Source of the DNA: Pseudomonas viridiflava
GTDB taxonomy: Bacteria > Pseudomonadota > Gammaproteobacteria > Pseudomonadales > Pseudomonadaceae
DNA length: 64,000 nt
Direction: 5' to 3'
NCBI RefSeq assembly: GCF_900580675.1
Contig: NZ_UTBG01000243.1
Coordinates: 1-64,000 of the forward strand
Shown here: positions 8,256 through 16,787 of the stretch, piece by piece
Position numbering within the stretch: position 1 is the stretch's first letter
Layout: the number at the start of each line of letters is the position of its first letter
Program-made: the position numbers and the translations under genes
Notes under the pieces: generated by a model
Database searches by the model: none
What the model was told of the DNA's origin: nothing
What the model saw: the letters and a program-made list of their open reading frames with translations, nothing else

Positions 8256-9245
8256 ATGAAAGCAGTGTCCGCCTCGGCCTCCCGTTACGCGATGATTCAC
8301 CAAGTGTTGCGTGACGCGATCGTCACTGGCACCGCGCGCCACGGGCTGGTCCTGCTGGAAGCGCCGCTGGCCGAACTGTTCGGCACCAGCCGCGTACCGG
8401 TGCGCAAGGCCCTGGACCTGCTGCATGACGAGGGGCTGATCTGCCGCTTCAATGGCCGCGGTTACCTGATCAACCCCGAAGGCCTGGCCATGGAGCCGCT
8501 GCGCCTGCCGCTTAGCCATGCACACCTGGGGCTGAACGGTGAGGATGAGCTGGTGGACACGCGGCCGCTGGGCGAGCGGATCGTCGAGGAAATCGGCGCT
8601 GCGCTATCGACCTGCATTGCTTTTGGCCACTACCGCCTGGACGAGCAAGCCGCCGCCGACCATTACGGCGTCAGCCGCGCGGTGGTGCGTGAAGCACTGA
8701 TGCGCCTGCGCGACCGTGGCCTGGTGGAAAAAGAGCCCTATACCCAATGGCTGGCCGGGCCATTGACCGCCAGGGAGGTGACCGAAGACTACGAACTGCG
8801 CGCCTGCCTGGAGCCCGAAGCCCTGCGCCAGAGCGCGCCGAACCTCGACCGCGAACTGCTCGAAGGCATGCTGCAGCGCGTGCTGGACGCCCAGGACAGC
8901 CCCCATTGCAGCCTGGAGGCCATCGAGCAGATCGAAGAAGATTTGCACCAGCGCTGCCTGGCCGGCCTGCAAAACCGCAAGATCGCCGCGCTGATCCGCC
9001 AGGGCCAGAGCCCGATGATCATCAGCCGGATTTTCTACCGGTTGCTGGGGATCGGCGCCGATCCCGCCATGCTCGCCGAACATCGTTTGATTCTTGAGCT
9101 ATTGCTGCATGGCGCGTTCGATGCCGCTGCGTTGAACCTGCGCGAGCACTTGCAGCGCGCGCGCCAGCGCATGTTGCAGCGTTTGAAGGTGTTGTCGGTG
9201 TTACCCGAGCAACCATTGCCGAGTTACCTGCATAAGATCAGCTGA
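8256..9245 (+). CDS. GntR-family regulator with two tandem winged-helix domains
   Basis: The 329-aa protein has a first GntR-like winged helix at about 8-74 (LAELFGTSRVPVRKALDLL), a second at about 104-170 (AADHYGVSRAVVREALMRL) and an FCD-like all-helical ligand domain after about 175. Normal FadR/FCD regulators have one winged helix and about 230-250 residues. The ATG at 8256 is preceded by AGGGA; ATG 8211 and GTG 8196 are possible but have weaker ribosome sites. It is divergent from the imide operon and probably represses it in the absence of a pathway compound. Confidence 0.85.
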   Translation: MKAVSASASRYAMIHQVLRDAIVTGTARHGLVLLEAPLAELFGTSRVPVRKALDLLHDEGLICRFNGRGYLINPEGLAMEPLRLPLSHAHLGLNGEDELVDTRPLGERIVEEIGAALSTCIAFGHYRLDEQAAADHYGVSRAVVREALMRLRDRGLVEKEPYTQWLAGPLTAREVTEDYELRACLEPEALRQSAPNLDRELLEGMLQRVLDAQDSPHCSLEAIEQIEEDLHQRCLAGLQNRKIAALIRQGQSPMIISRIFYRLLGIGADPAMLAEHRLILELLLHGAFDAAALNLREHLQRARQRMLQRLKVLSVLPEQPLPSYLHKIS

Positions 9246-9337
9246 TTTTATGCAAATTGTTGCTAACTGCCGGCTGCCATTGAAACCACCGCTGCCCCGC
9301 CCCATCTAACCTCCATACTTCCTTATGCAGGTGCCCC

Positions 9338-11761
9338 ATGAGCGACCAGCAAGAATTCCCGGACATCGACTTAAACGATTACGCCGATCCCGAAAACGCC
9401 GAACACGAAGCTTCTTCCAATACCGGCCTGGCCCTGCCTGGGCAAAACCTGCCGGACAAGGTCTACATCATCCCGATCCACAATCGGCCGTTCTTCCCGG
9501 CGCAAGTGCTGCCGGTGATCGTCAATGAAGAACCGTGGGCCGAAACCCTGGAGCTGGTGAGCAAATCCGACCACCACTCGCTCGCCCTGTTTTTCATGGA
9601 CACCCCGCCTGAAGACCCACGGCATTTCGACACCTCCAGCCTGCCGCTGTACGGCACTCTGGTGAAGGTACACCACGCCAGCCGCGAGAACGGCAAGCTG
9701 CAATTCGTCGCCCAGGGCCTGACCCGCGTACGCATCAAGACCTGGCTCAAGCACCACCGCCCGCCGTACCTGGTGGAAGTCGAATACCCGCACCAGCCGA
9801 CCCAGCCGACCGACGAGGTCAAGGCCTACGGCATGGCGCTGATCAATGCGATCAAGGAACTGCTGCCGCTCAACCCGCTGTACAGCGAAGAGTTGAAAAA
9901 CTACCTCAACCGCTTCAGCCCCAACGACCCGTCGCCGCTTACCGACTTCGCCGCCGCGCTGACGTCGGCGACCGGCAACGAGCTGCAGGAAGTGCTGGAC
10001 TGCGTGCCCATGCTCAAGCGCATGGAAAAAGTCTTGCCGATGCTGCGCAAGGAAGTCGAGGTCGCGCGCCTGCAAAAAGAACTGTCCGCCGAGGTCAACC
10101 GCAAGATCGGCGAGCATCAGCGCGAGTTCTTCCTCAAGGAACAACTCAAGGTCATCCAGCAAGAGCTGGGGCTGACCAAGGACGACCGCAGCGCGGACGT
10201 CGAGCAGTTCGAGCAACGCCTGGAAGGCAAAGTGCTGCCGCCCCAGGCGAAAAAACGCATCGATGAAGAACTGAACAAGCTGTCGATCCTGGAAACCGGT
10301 TCGCCGGAATACGCGGTCACGCGCAACTACCTCGACTGGGCCACCTCGGTGCCGTGGGGCGTATATGGCGAGGACAAACTCGACCTGAAACACGCGCGCA
10401 AGGTGCTGGACAAACACCATGCCGGGCTGGACGACATCAAGAGTCGCATCCTCGAATTCCTTGCCGTGGGCGCCTATAAAGGCGAAGTCGCCGGTTCTAT
10501 CGTGTTGCTGGTCGGCCCGCCGGGCGTGGGCAAGACCAGCGTCGGCAAATCCATCGCCGAGTCCCTCGGCCGGCCGTTCTACCGCTTCAGCGTCGGCGGC
10601 ATGCGCGACGAAGCCGAGATCAAGGGCCATCGCCGCACCTACATCGGCGCCCTGCCCGGCAAGCTGGTGCAAGCGCTTAAAGATGTGGAAGTGATGAACC
10701 CGGTGATCATGCTCGACGAGATCGACAAGATGGGCCAGAGCTACCAGGGCGACCCCGCCTCGGCCCTGCTCGAAACCCTCGACCCGGAGCAGAACGTCGA
10801 ATTCCTCGACCACTACCTGGACCTGCGCCTGGACCTGTCCAAAGTGCTGTTCGTGTGCACCGCCAACACCCTGGATTCGATCCCCGGCCTGTTGCTCGAC
10901 CGGATGGAAGTGATTCGCCTGTCGGGCTACATCACCGAAGAAAAAGTCGCGATCGCCAAGCGCCACCTGTGGCCAAAACAACTGGAAAAAGCCGGTGTCT
11001 CAAAAACCAGCCTGACCATCAGCGACGGCGCCCTGCGCGCATTGATCGACGGTTATGCGCGGGAAGCCGGCGTGCGCCAGTTGGAGAAACAGCTGGGCAA
11101 ACTGGTGCGCAAGGCGGTGGTCAAGCTGCTGGATGAGCCGAACTCGGTGATCAAGATCGGCAACAAGGACCTGGAAAGCTCTCTCGGCATGCCGGTATTT
11201 CGCAACGAGCAAGTGCTGTCCGGCACCGGCGTGATCACCGGTTTGGCCTGGACCAGCATGGGCGGCGCGACCTTGCCGATTGAGGCGACGCGCATCCATA
11301 CGCTCAATCGCGGCTTCAAACTCACCGGGCAGTTGGGTGAAGTGATGAAGGAGTCCGCCGAAATCGCCTACAGCTACATCAGTTCCAACCTGAAGTCATT
11401 TGGCGGCGATCCGAAGTTCTTCGACGAAGCCTTTGTGCACTTGCACGTGCCGGAAGGTGCCACACCGAAAGACGGCCCGAGCGCCGGGGTAACCATGGCC
11501 AGTGCACTGCTGTCGCTGGCGCGCAACCAGCCGCCGAAAAAAGGCGTGGCCATGACCGGCGAGCTGACGCTGACCGGGCATGTACTGCCGATTGGTGGCG
11601 TGCGTGAGAAGGTGATTGCGGCGCGGCGTCAGAAGATTCACGAGCTGATTTTGCCCGAGCCAAACCGTGGGAGTTTTGAGGAATTGCCGGAGTACCTCAA
11701 GGAAGGCATGACGGTGCACTTTGCCAAGCGCTTTGCGGATGTGGCGAAAGTACTTTTCTGA
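9338..11761 (+). CDS. lon: Lon-family ATP-dependent protease (AsrA type)
   Basis: The 807-aa protein has an N-terminal substrate-binding LAN domain after a short acidic extension, an AAA+ module with Walker A GPPGVGKTS starting near residue 393, and a C-terminal Lon protease domain with catalytic Ser715 (PKDGPSAGV) and Lys758. The 43-residue Ser-Lys spacing equals that of E. coli Lon. It degrades misfolded and regulatory cytoplasmic proteins. The divergent N-terminus and the following chagasin-like gene match the PA0779 (asrA)-PA0778 arrangement of P. aeruginosa, so this is probably the second Lon of the genome rather than the clpX-linked one. Confidence 0.95.
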   Translation: MSDQQEFPDIDLNDYADPENAEHEASSNTGLALPGQNLPDKVYIIPIHNRPFFPAQVLPVIVNEEPWAETLELVSKSDHHSLALFFMDTPPEDPRHFDTSSLPLYGTLVKVHHASRENGKLQFVAQGLTRVRIKTWLKHHRPPYLVEVEYPHQPTQPTDEVKAYGMALINAIKELLPLNPLYSEELKNYLNRFSPNDPSPLTDFAAALTSATGNELQEVLDCVPMLKRMEKVLPMLRKEVEVARLQKELSAEVNRKIGEHQREFFLKEQLKVIQQELGLTKDDRSADVEQFEQRLEGKVLPPQAKKRIDEELNKLSILETGSPEYAVTRNYLDWATSVPWGVYGEDKLDLKHARKVLDKHHAGLDDIKSRILEFLAVGAYKGEVAGSIVLLVGPPGVGKTSVGKSIAESLGRPFYRFSVGGMRDEAEIKGHRRTYIGALPGKLVQALKDVEVMNPVIMLDEIDKMGQSYQGDPASALLETLDPEQNVEFLDHYLDLRLDLSKVLFVCTANTLDSIPGLLLDRMEVIRLSGYITEEKVAIAKRHLWPKQLEKAGVSKTSLTISDGALRALIDGYAREAGVRQLEKQLGKLVRKAVVKLLDEPNSVIKIGNKDLESSLGMPVFRNEQVLSGTGVITGLAWTSMGGATLPIEATRIHTLNRGFKLTGQLGEVMKESAEIAYSYISSNLKSFGGDPKFFDEAFVHLHVPEGATPKDGPSAGVTMASALLSLARNQPPKKGVAMTGELTLTGHVLPIGGVREKVIAARRQKIHELILPEPNRGSFEELPEYLKEGMTVHFAKRFADVAKVLF

Positions 11762-11781
11762 CAGTTCCGTAGGGCCTGAGC

Positions 11782-11864
11782 TGGCCTCATCGGGGCAAGC
11801 CCCCTCCCACTCTGATGTGTGAACGCATTCAAATGTGGGAGGGGGCTTGCACCCGATGAGGCCA
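11782..11864. repeat. REPIN (GI-like)
   Basis: Inverted arms of about 29 nt (11782-11810 and 11835-11864) carry GGGGCAAGCCCCCTCCCAC and its complement-type partner. It lies between lon and the inhibitor lipoprotein gene and may separate the two transcripts. Confidence 0.9.
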
Positions 11865-11948
11865 GACCTGCCAACACAACTCCCGCTTGTCACACCTTGT
11901 ACCATCTTCGGTTATGCTCGCCCTTCGTCGCCCAACAACGGAGCCCCC

Positions 11949-12338
11949 ATGACCGCTGCCCGCCTGTTTCTCCCCTTGAGCCTTGCCCTGCTGGCCGCCT
12001 GCGCCAGTGCCCCCAAGCAAAACGTCAGCGTGGAAAACCAGAGCGCTTGCCCCCTCCAGCTTAAAACCGGGCAAAACCTGATCCTGAGCCTGCCGAGCAA
12101 CCCCACCACCGGCTACCGCTGGGCGATCCAGGATTCCGCCGGCGGCGTGCTGCGTGCGCTGAGCCCTGAGGTCTACAGCAGCAGCGAATCCGGCGTGATC
12201 GGCGGTGGCGGCCTGTCGACTTGGCGCTTCCAGGCTTTCACGGCCGGCCAGGGGCGTTTGCGCCTGACCTCCCAGCAGCCCTGGGAACCGGAAGCCGAAC
12301 CTGTCGAAACCTTCGACTGCGCCATCACGGTGAACTGA
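11949..12338 (+). CDS. Chagasin/ICP-family cysteine protease inhibitor lipoprotein
   Basis: The 129-aa protein has a lipoprotein signal peptide ending LLAAC (Cys18). The mature part carries the three inhibitory loops of the I42 family: NPTTGYRW (51-58), GGGG (85-88) and PWEP (111-114). Known members block papain-like cysteine proteases by filling the active-site cleft. It should be anchored to a membrane facing the periplasm. Neighbourhood with the Lon/AsrA-type gene is conserved with P. aeruginosa (PA0778). The start ATG directly precedes the signal peptide. Confidence 0.85.
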   Translation: MTAARLFLPLSLALLAACASAPKQNVSVENQSACPLQLKTGQNLILSLPSNPTTGYRWAIQDSAGGVLRALSPEVYSSSESGVIGGGGLSTWRFQAFTAGQGRLRLTSQQPWEPEAEPVETFDCAITVN

Positions 12339-12339
12339 T

Positions 12340-12996
12340 ATGCCATGGCTGATTCTTGCATTGATGGGCGCCGGCACCTTCATCTACGGCCTGACCACCC
12401 ATGCGGCGCTGCTGTGCCTGTTGGTCAAACCGCTGCCGATGCTGGCGCTGCTGGGCTGGCTGCATGATGCGCCACCCACCGACTATCGACGCTGGATCAG
12501 CCTGGGGCTGATTTTCTCCCTGGTCGGCGATGTATTGCTCGCCTGGCCGGGCGACCTGTTTATCTTTGGCCTTGGCGCTTTCCTGCTTGCACAACTGGCT
12601 TACCTCAAAGCCTATTTCAGCGATTGCCGCCGCCTGGCGCTGTTGCCGCTGGTGCTGGCGCTGGGCGTGGGCGCCATCCTGCTGAGCATCCTGATTTCCC
12701 ACGGCCTCGGCGACTTGCTGATTCCGGTGGTGGCGTACGCCTTGGTGATCAGCGTCATGCTCTGGCGTGCACTGGCGCGGCTGGGCAGTGAGGTGCCGAA
12801 ACGCTCGGCATGGCTGGCGGCAGCGGGTGCGATGTCGTTCGTATTTTCCGACGCGCTGATCGGCATCAATCGGTTTGTAGTGTCGTTCGAGGCCGCACCG
12901 TATTTATTGATCACCACCTATTGGCTTGGCCAGTGGGGCATCACGGCATCGGCTTTCCATCAGACAACCCGCGCACACGAGGGCCAACTTGGCTAA
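12340..12996 (+). CDS. YhhN/TMEM86-family membrane protein (lysoplasmalogenase-like)
   Basis: The 218-aa protein is almost wholly hydrophobic, with about eight membrane segments, and contains LIFSLVGDVLLAWPG and FVFSDALIGINRF, which match the YhhN pattern of conserved Asp residues in membrane helices. Animal relatives hydrolyse lysoplasmalogens; the bacterial role is little defined. The ATG begins one nucleotide after the inhibitor stop, so the two genes are co-transcribed. Confidence 0.85.
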   Translation: MPWLILALMGAGTFIYGLTTHAALLCLLVKPLPMLALLGWLHDAPPTDYRRWISLGLIFSLVGDVLLAWPGDLFIFGLGAFLLAQLAYLKAYFSDCRRLALLPLVLALGVGAILLSILISHGLGDLLIPVVAYALVISVMLWRALARLGSEVPKRSAWLAAAGAMSFVFSDALIGINRFVVSFEAAPYLLITTYWLGQWGITASAFHQTTRAHEGQLG

Positions 12997-13032
12997 AATG
13001 CCGGCCTTTCCCCCATCGTCGCCGGAACAGCC

Positions 13033-13776
13033 GTGAGCAAAGAACCCGATCGCCTATTCGCCCAGCCCTTGCCCCAGGTGCCGGACTTCGCCTTTAACGA
13101 GGACGTGGTGCGGGTGTTCCCGGACATGATCAAGCGCTCGGTGCCGGGTTACCCCACCATCGTCGAGAACCTCGGCGTACTCGCCGCGCAATTCGCCCAG
13201 CCCAACAGTGTGCTTTACGACCTCGGCTCGTCCCTCGGCGCCGTGACCCAGGCCTTGCGCCGTCACGTGCGCACCGACGGCTGCCGGGTGATCGCTGTGG
13301 ATAACTCGGCGGCGATGGTCGAGCGTTGCCGCGAGTACCTCAACGGTCAGGACTCGATGTTCCAGGAGTTGCTGCCAGTCGAGGTGGTCGAGGGCGATAT
13401 CCTCGCGCTGCAATTTGCCCCGGCCTCGGTGGTGGCGCTGAACTTCACCCTGCAATTTATTGCCCCCGAGGAGCGCCTGGCGTTGCTCGGGCGCATCCGC
13501 CAGGCGCTGCTGCCGGGCGGTGCGTTGATCCTCTCGGAAAAGCTGCGCTTCAATGACCTCGAAGAACACGCGTTGCTCACCGACCTGCACGTCGCGTTCA
13601 AACGCGCCAACGGCTACAGCGAACTGGAAATCGCCCAGAAGCGCAGCGCCATCGAAAACGTCATGAAGCCCGACAGCCTCGAAGAACACCGCGAACGCCT
13701 GCTGGCGGCCGGGTTCTCGAAAGTCGTGCCGTGGTTCCAGTGTCTTAACTTTGCCTCGTTGATTGCCTTGCCATGA
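13033..13776 (+). CDS. cmoA: Carboxy-S-adenosyl-L-methionine synthase
   Basis: The 247-aa protein is a class I methyltransferase-fold enzyme with the cofactor motif YDLGSSLGA (62-70). CmoA converts SAM and prephenate into carboxy-SAM, the cofactor used by CmoB. The start is GTG. The stop codon overlaps the cmoB ATG by 4 nt. Family assignment is clear from the N-terminal FNEDVVRVFPDMIKRSVPGY. Confidence 0.95.
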   Translation: MSKEPDRLFAQPLPQVPDFAFNEDVVRVFPDMIKRSVPGYPTIVENLGVLAAQFAQPNSVLYDLGSSLGAVTQALRRHVRTDGCRVIAVDNSAAMVERCREYLNGQDSMFQELLPVEVVEGDILALQFAPASVVALNFTLQFIAPEERLALLGRIRQALLPGGALILSEKLRFNDLEEHALLTDLHVAFKRANGYSELEIAQKRSAIENVMKPDSLEEHRERLLAAGFSKVVPWFQCLNFASLIALP

Positions 13777-14729
13777 TTGATCTGTCCCCCCTCGCCCGCC
13801 ACTTGGTCGGCACTCCCCTGGCCGTGTGGGCCCAGGGCCTGCAAGCGCAACTCGATAGCAAGATGGAAAAGGGTCACGGCGACCTGGAGCGCTGGCAGAG
13901 CGCGCTGGATGCGCTGCCAGAGATCCTGCCCAGCGAAATCGACCTGCTCAACGACCTGGTTTTGGACACCGATTGCGACGACGCCACTCGCGTCCAAATG
14001 CGCACCGCGCTGATGGGCCTGAGCCCGTGGCGCAAAGGCCCATTCCACCTGTTCGGCGTGCATGTCGATACCGAGTGGCGCTCGGACTGGAAGTGGTCGC
14101 GGGTTGCGCCGCATTTGGACTTGAAGGGTAAACGCATTCTCGATGTGGGCTGCGGCAACGGCTACTACATGTGGCGCATGCTCGGCGCCGGGGCCGACAG
14201 CGTGATCGGCGTGGACCCGAACTGGCTGTTTTTCTGCCAGTTCCAGGCGGTGCAGCGCTACCTGTCGGCACCGAATGCCTGGCACCTGCCCTTCCCGTTT
14301 GAAGACCTGCCGCCGAACCTGGAAGGGTTTGACACGGTGTTTTCCATGGGTGTTTTCTATCACCGCCGCTCGCCGATCGAGCACCTGTTGGCACTGAAGG
14401 ACACCCTGGTCAAGGGCGGCGAACTGGTGCTGGAAACCTTGGTCGTGGAAGGCGACCAGCAGCAAGTGCTGGTGCCGGAAGACCGCTACGCGCAGATGCG
14501 CAACGTGTGGTTCCTGCCGTCGGTGCCGGCGCTGATGCTATGGCTGCGGCGTGCCGGGTTCAGTGAGGTGCGGTGTGTGGATGTGAGCGTGACCACCGTC
14601 GAGGAACAGCGCGGGACGGAGTGGATGAAGTATCAGTCGCTGAGTGATTTCCTTGATCCTGAAGACCACAGCAAGACCATCGAAGGGCTGCCGGCGCCGA
14701 TGCGCGCGGTGATCATCGCCCGCAAATAA
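13773..14729 (+). CDS. cmoB: tRNA U34 carboxymethyltransferase
   Basis: The 318-aa protein has an N-terminal CmoB-specific domain and a Rossmann methyltransferase domain with LDVGCGNGY (123-131). It transfers the carboxymethyl group of carboxy-SAM to 5-hydroxyuridine at tRNA position 34, giving cmo5U and wider wobble decoding. It is translationally coupled to cmoA and convergent with tadA, another anticodon-modifying gene. Confidence 0.95.
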   Translation: MIDLSPLARHLVGTPLAVWAQGLQAQLDSKMEKGHGDLERWQSALDALPEILPSEIDLLNDLVLDTDCDDATRVQMRTALMGLSPWRKGPFHLFGVHVDTEWRSDWKWSRVAPHLDLKGKRILDVGCGNGYYMWRMLGAGADSVIGVDPNWLFFCQFQAVQRYLSAPNAWHLPFPFEDLPPNLEGFDTVFSMGVFYHRRSPIEHLLALKDTLVKGGELVLETLVVEGDQQQVLVPEDRYAQMRNVWFLPSVPALMLWLRRAGFSEVRCVDVSVTTVEEQRGTEWMKYQSLSDFLDPEDHSKTIEGLPAPMRAVIIARK

Positions 14730-14763
14730 TCCCCAATCTCCCTGAATAAATGGAGATCAAAAT

Positions 14764-14789
14764 GTGGGAGCTGGCTTGCCTGCTCCCAC
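14764..14789. repeat. Short REP-like hairpin between cmoB and tadA
   Basis: GTGGGAG and CTCCCAC ends enclose CTGGCTTGCCTG, giving a compact hairpin between convergent genes. It may act at the 3' ends of both transcripts. It is a single folded copy rather than a full doublet. Confidence 0.75.
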
Positions 14790-14808
14790 ATTTGATTGGG
14801 TTATCAAA

Positions 14809-15309
14809 TCAAATTGAGGCCGGCTTGGCCCTTCTGGCCTTGAAGAATTCACTCAGGACAGTCCCGCATTCGTCCGCCAGCACCCCGCCTTCAAACAACA
14901 CCCTATGATTCAAAAAACCCTGGGTAAAAAACTGCCCCTGGCTCTGCACGATCCCGGCCTTGGGCTCCAGCGCGCCGTAGACCACCCGCGCCACCCGCGA
15001 GTGCACGATCAGGCCCGCGCACATGCTGCACGGTTCCAGCGTCACATACAGCGTGCTGCCGACCAGGCGATAGTTGCTGATGGCTTGCGCGGCGGCGCGG
15101 ATCGCGACCATTTCCGCATGGGCGCTGGGGTCGTTGCCGCTGATCGGGCAGTTGAAGCCACGGCCGATAATTTCACCGTCCTGCACCAGCACTGCGCCCA
15201 CCGGCACTTCGCCGAGTGCGGCGCCTTGGGCCGCGAGGGCCAGGGCTTCGCGCATGAAGTCCTGGTCGCGGCTACGGTCGATAATCGCCGTGGGGCGAAA
15301 CTGGCGCAT
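14809..15309 (-). CDS. tadA: tRNA-specific adenosine deaminase
   Basis: The 166-aa protein has the zinc deaminase motifs HAE (His64, Glu66) and PCSMC (Cys94, Cys97). TadA converts adenosine 34 of tRNA-Arg(ACG) to inosine. The ATG overlaps the multicopper oxidase stop by one base, so the two are in one transcript. A further upstream in-frame start would lie inside the oxidase gene and is rejected. Confidence 0.93.
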   Translation of the reverse strand: MRQFRPTAIIDRSRDQDFMREALALAAQGAALGEVPVGAVLVQDGEIIGRGFNCPISGNDPSAHAEMVAIRAAAQAISNYRLVGSTLYVTLEPCSMCAGLIVHSRVARVVYGALEPKAGIVQSQGQFFTQGFLNHRVLFEGGVLADECGTVLSEFFKARRAKPASI

Positions 15310-16685
15310 CACGCCACCTCGATGGCGGCCATCAGGCCGGTTTCCATATGGTCGATCACGTGGCAGTGGAACATCCACACCCCCGGGTTATCCGCCACCA
15401 GCGCCACGCGGGCGCGCTCGTTCTTGCCCAGCAGGTAGGTGTCGGTGAAATACGGGATCACCTTGTGGCGGTTCGAGGCGATCACCTTGAAGCTCATGCC
15501 GTGCAGGTGGATCGGGTGTTGGTATTGGGTCATGTTCTTCAATTCGAAGATGTAGCTCTTGCCCTTCTCAAGCTTGGCAATCGGGCGGTCGGCGCAGGTC
15601 TTGTCGGTGATGTCCCAGGCCTTGCCGTTGATTTGCCACAGGCTCGGCGGCTTGCCGTTATCCACCGACACCGTGCCCACCCACTCGAAATTGAAGTTGA
15701 GTTTTTCGGCATTGGCCAGGTCCGGCTCGGCGATCGGGTTGGCGGGCAGTGCCGGTGGCCATGGGGTGGGCGCGTCGCTATTCGCCACCGAGCGGAAGGT
15801 GCCCAGGCGCACCGGGCCGTTGCGGATCGACAGCTCCTCACCGGCCGGCGGTGCCTTGATCGCCAGGCAGATGCGCATGCCAGGGCCCAACCAGTATTCC
15901 TTGCCCAGCGGGCGCGGCTCGATGGGGTTGCCGTCCAGCGCGTAGATCTGTGCTTCGACATCGGGGATGTTGAGGCGATAGGTCAGGGTGTTGTCGAGGT
16001 TGAGCAGGCGCACGCGGGTGATCTGCCCGGCAGGCAAGTCGATGACCGCCTGGGACACGCCATTGATCGTCGACAGCCGCCCGGCCGTGCCACCCCGCGC
16101 GGCTTCACGCGGGATGCTGAAGGCCACAAAGGCGCCCTCTTCATCCACGTGCCAGCTCTTCAGGCTCAGGGTGCGCTCGTGTTTGAAACCGGTGGGCTCG
16201 CGCTCTTCGATGATCAGAGGGCCGACCAAGCCACGGCCGAGCTCTTCGCTGCTGTTCACATGGGGGTGGTACCAGTAGCTGCCGGCGTCGGGCACGCGGA
16301 ATTTGTAGTCGAAGTATTCACCGGGCAGCACCGGCAATTGCGAGACGTAGGGCACGCCGTCCATTTCCAGCGGCAGGCGGATGCCGTGCCAGTGGATGGT
16401 GGTGGCGACCGGCAGGTGGTTGATAAAACGCACCCGCAGCCATTCACCCTGGCGTACACGCAACTCGGTGCCCGGCGCCGAGGGGCCGAAGGCCCAGGCT
16501 TGGGTCGTGTGCCCCGGCACCAGCTCCACGTCGAGCGGCGCGGCGATCAATTCGTAATCGTGCCCCGCTTCGGCCTCGGCGACTTTCCCCAGCCAGTAGC
16601 GATACCCGCCACCGGCACCGACGCCCACTACGGCCAGGCCGGCGAGGCCACCCAGGATTTGTCGACGGGAAAAGGATCGGGACAC
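15309..16685 (-). CDS. Tat-exported multicopper oxidase
   Basis: The 458-aa protein starts at GTG with GAGG 5 nt upstream and has a twin-arginine signal, SRSFSRRQILGGLAGLAVVG. All four copper motifs are present: HWHG (98-101), HPH (140-142), HPIHLHG (390-396) and HCHVIDHMETGLM (from 440). It should act in the periplasm as a laccase-like or cuprous oxidase. It lacks the Met-rich insert of CueO-type enzymes. It lies between pdxJ and tadA, with a long perfect inverted repeat in its leader. Confidence 0.9.
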   Translation of the reverse strand: MSRSFSRRQILGGLAGLAVVGVGAGGGYRYWLGKVAEAEAGHDYELIAAPLDVELVPGHTTQAWAFGPSAPGTELRVRQGEWLRVRFINHLPVATTIHWHGIRLPLEMDGVPYVSQLPVLPGEYFDYKFRVPDAGSYWYHPHVNSSEELGRGLVGPLIIEEREPTGFKHERTLSLKSWHVDEEGAFVAFSIPREAARGGTAGRLSTINGVSQAVIDLPAGQITRVRLLNLDNTLTYRLNIPDVEAQIYALDGNPIEPRPLGKEYWLGPGMRICLAIKAPPAGEELSIRNGPVRLGTFRSVANSDAPTPWPPALPANPIAEPDLANAEKLNFNFEWVGTVSVDNGKPPSLWQINGKAWDITDKTCADRPIAKLEKGKSYIFELKNMTQYQHPIHLHGMSFKVIASNRHKVIPYFTDTYLLGKNERARVALVADNPGVWMFHCHVIDHMETGLMAAIEVA

Positions 16686-16695
16686 AACAACCTCA

Positions 16696-16736
16696 CGTAT
16701 CTGCCGCGAGCCAGAGACCCGCAAAGGGCAGATACG
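16696..16736 (-). promoter_or_regulatory. Perfect 10-bp inverted repeat in the multicopper oxidase leader
   Basis: CGTATCTGCC (16696-16705) and GGCAGATACG (16727-16736) are perfect complements 21 nt apart. On the transcript the 3' arm abuts the GAGG ribosome site of the oxidase gene. It could be an RNA hairpin affecting translation, or a DNA operator. It has no run of T and is not a normal terminator. Confidence 0.6.
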
Positions 16737-16787
16737 ATACACCTGCATCGGCTAAACAGTAAGGCTTCGCATTGCCACAGTCACTGA

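Noticed and set aside
9371..10981. A 536-codon open frame antisense to the Lon gene
   Set aside because: No recognisable family; composition is that of a GC-driven shadow frame.
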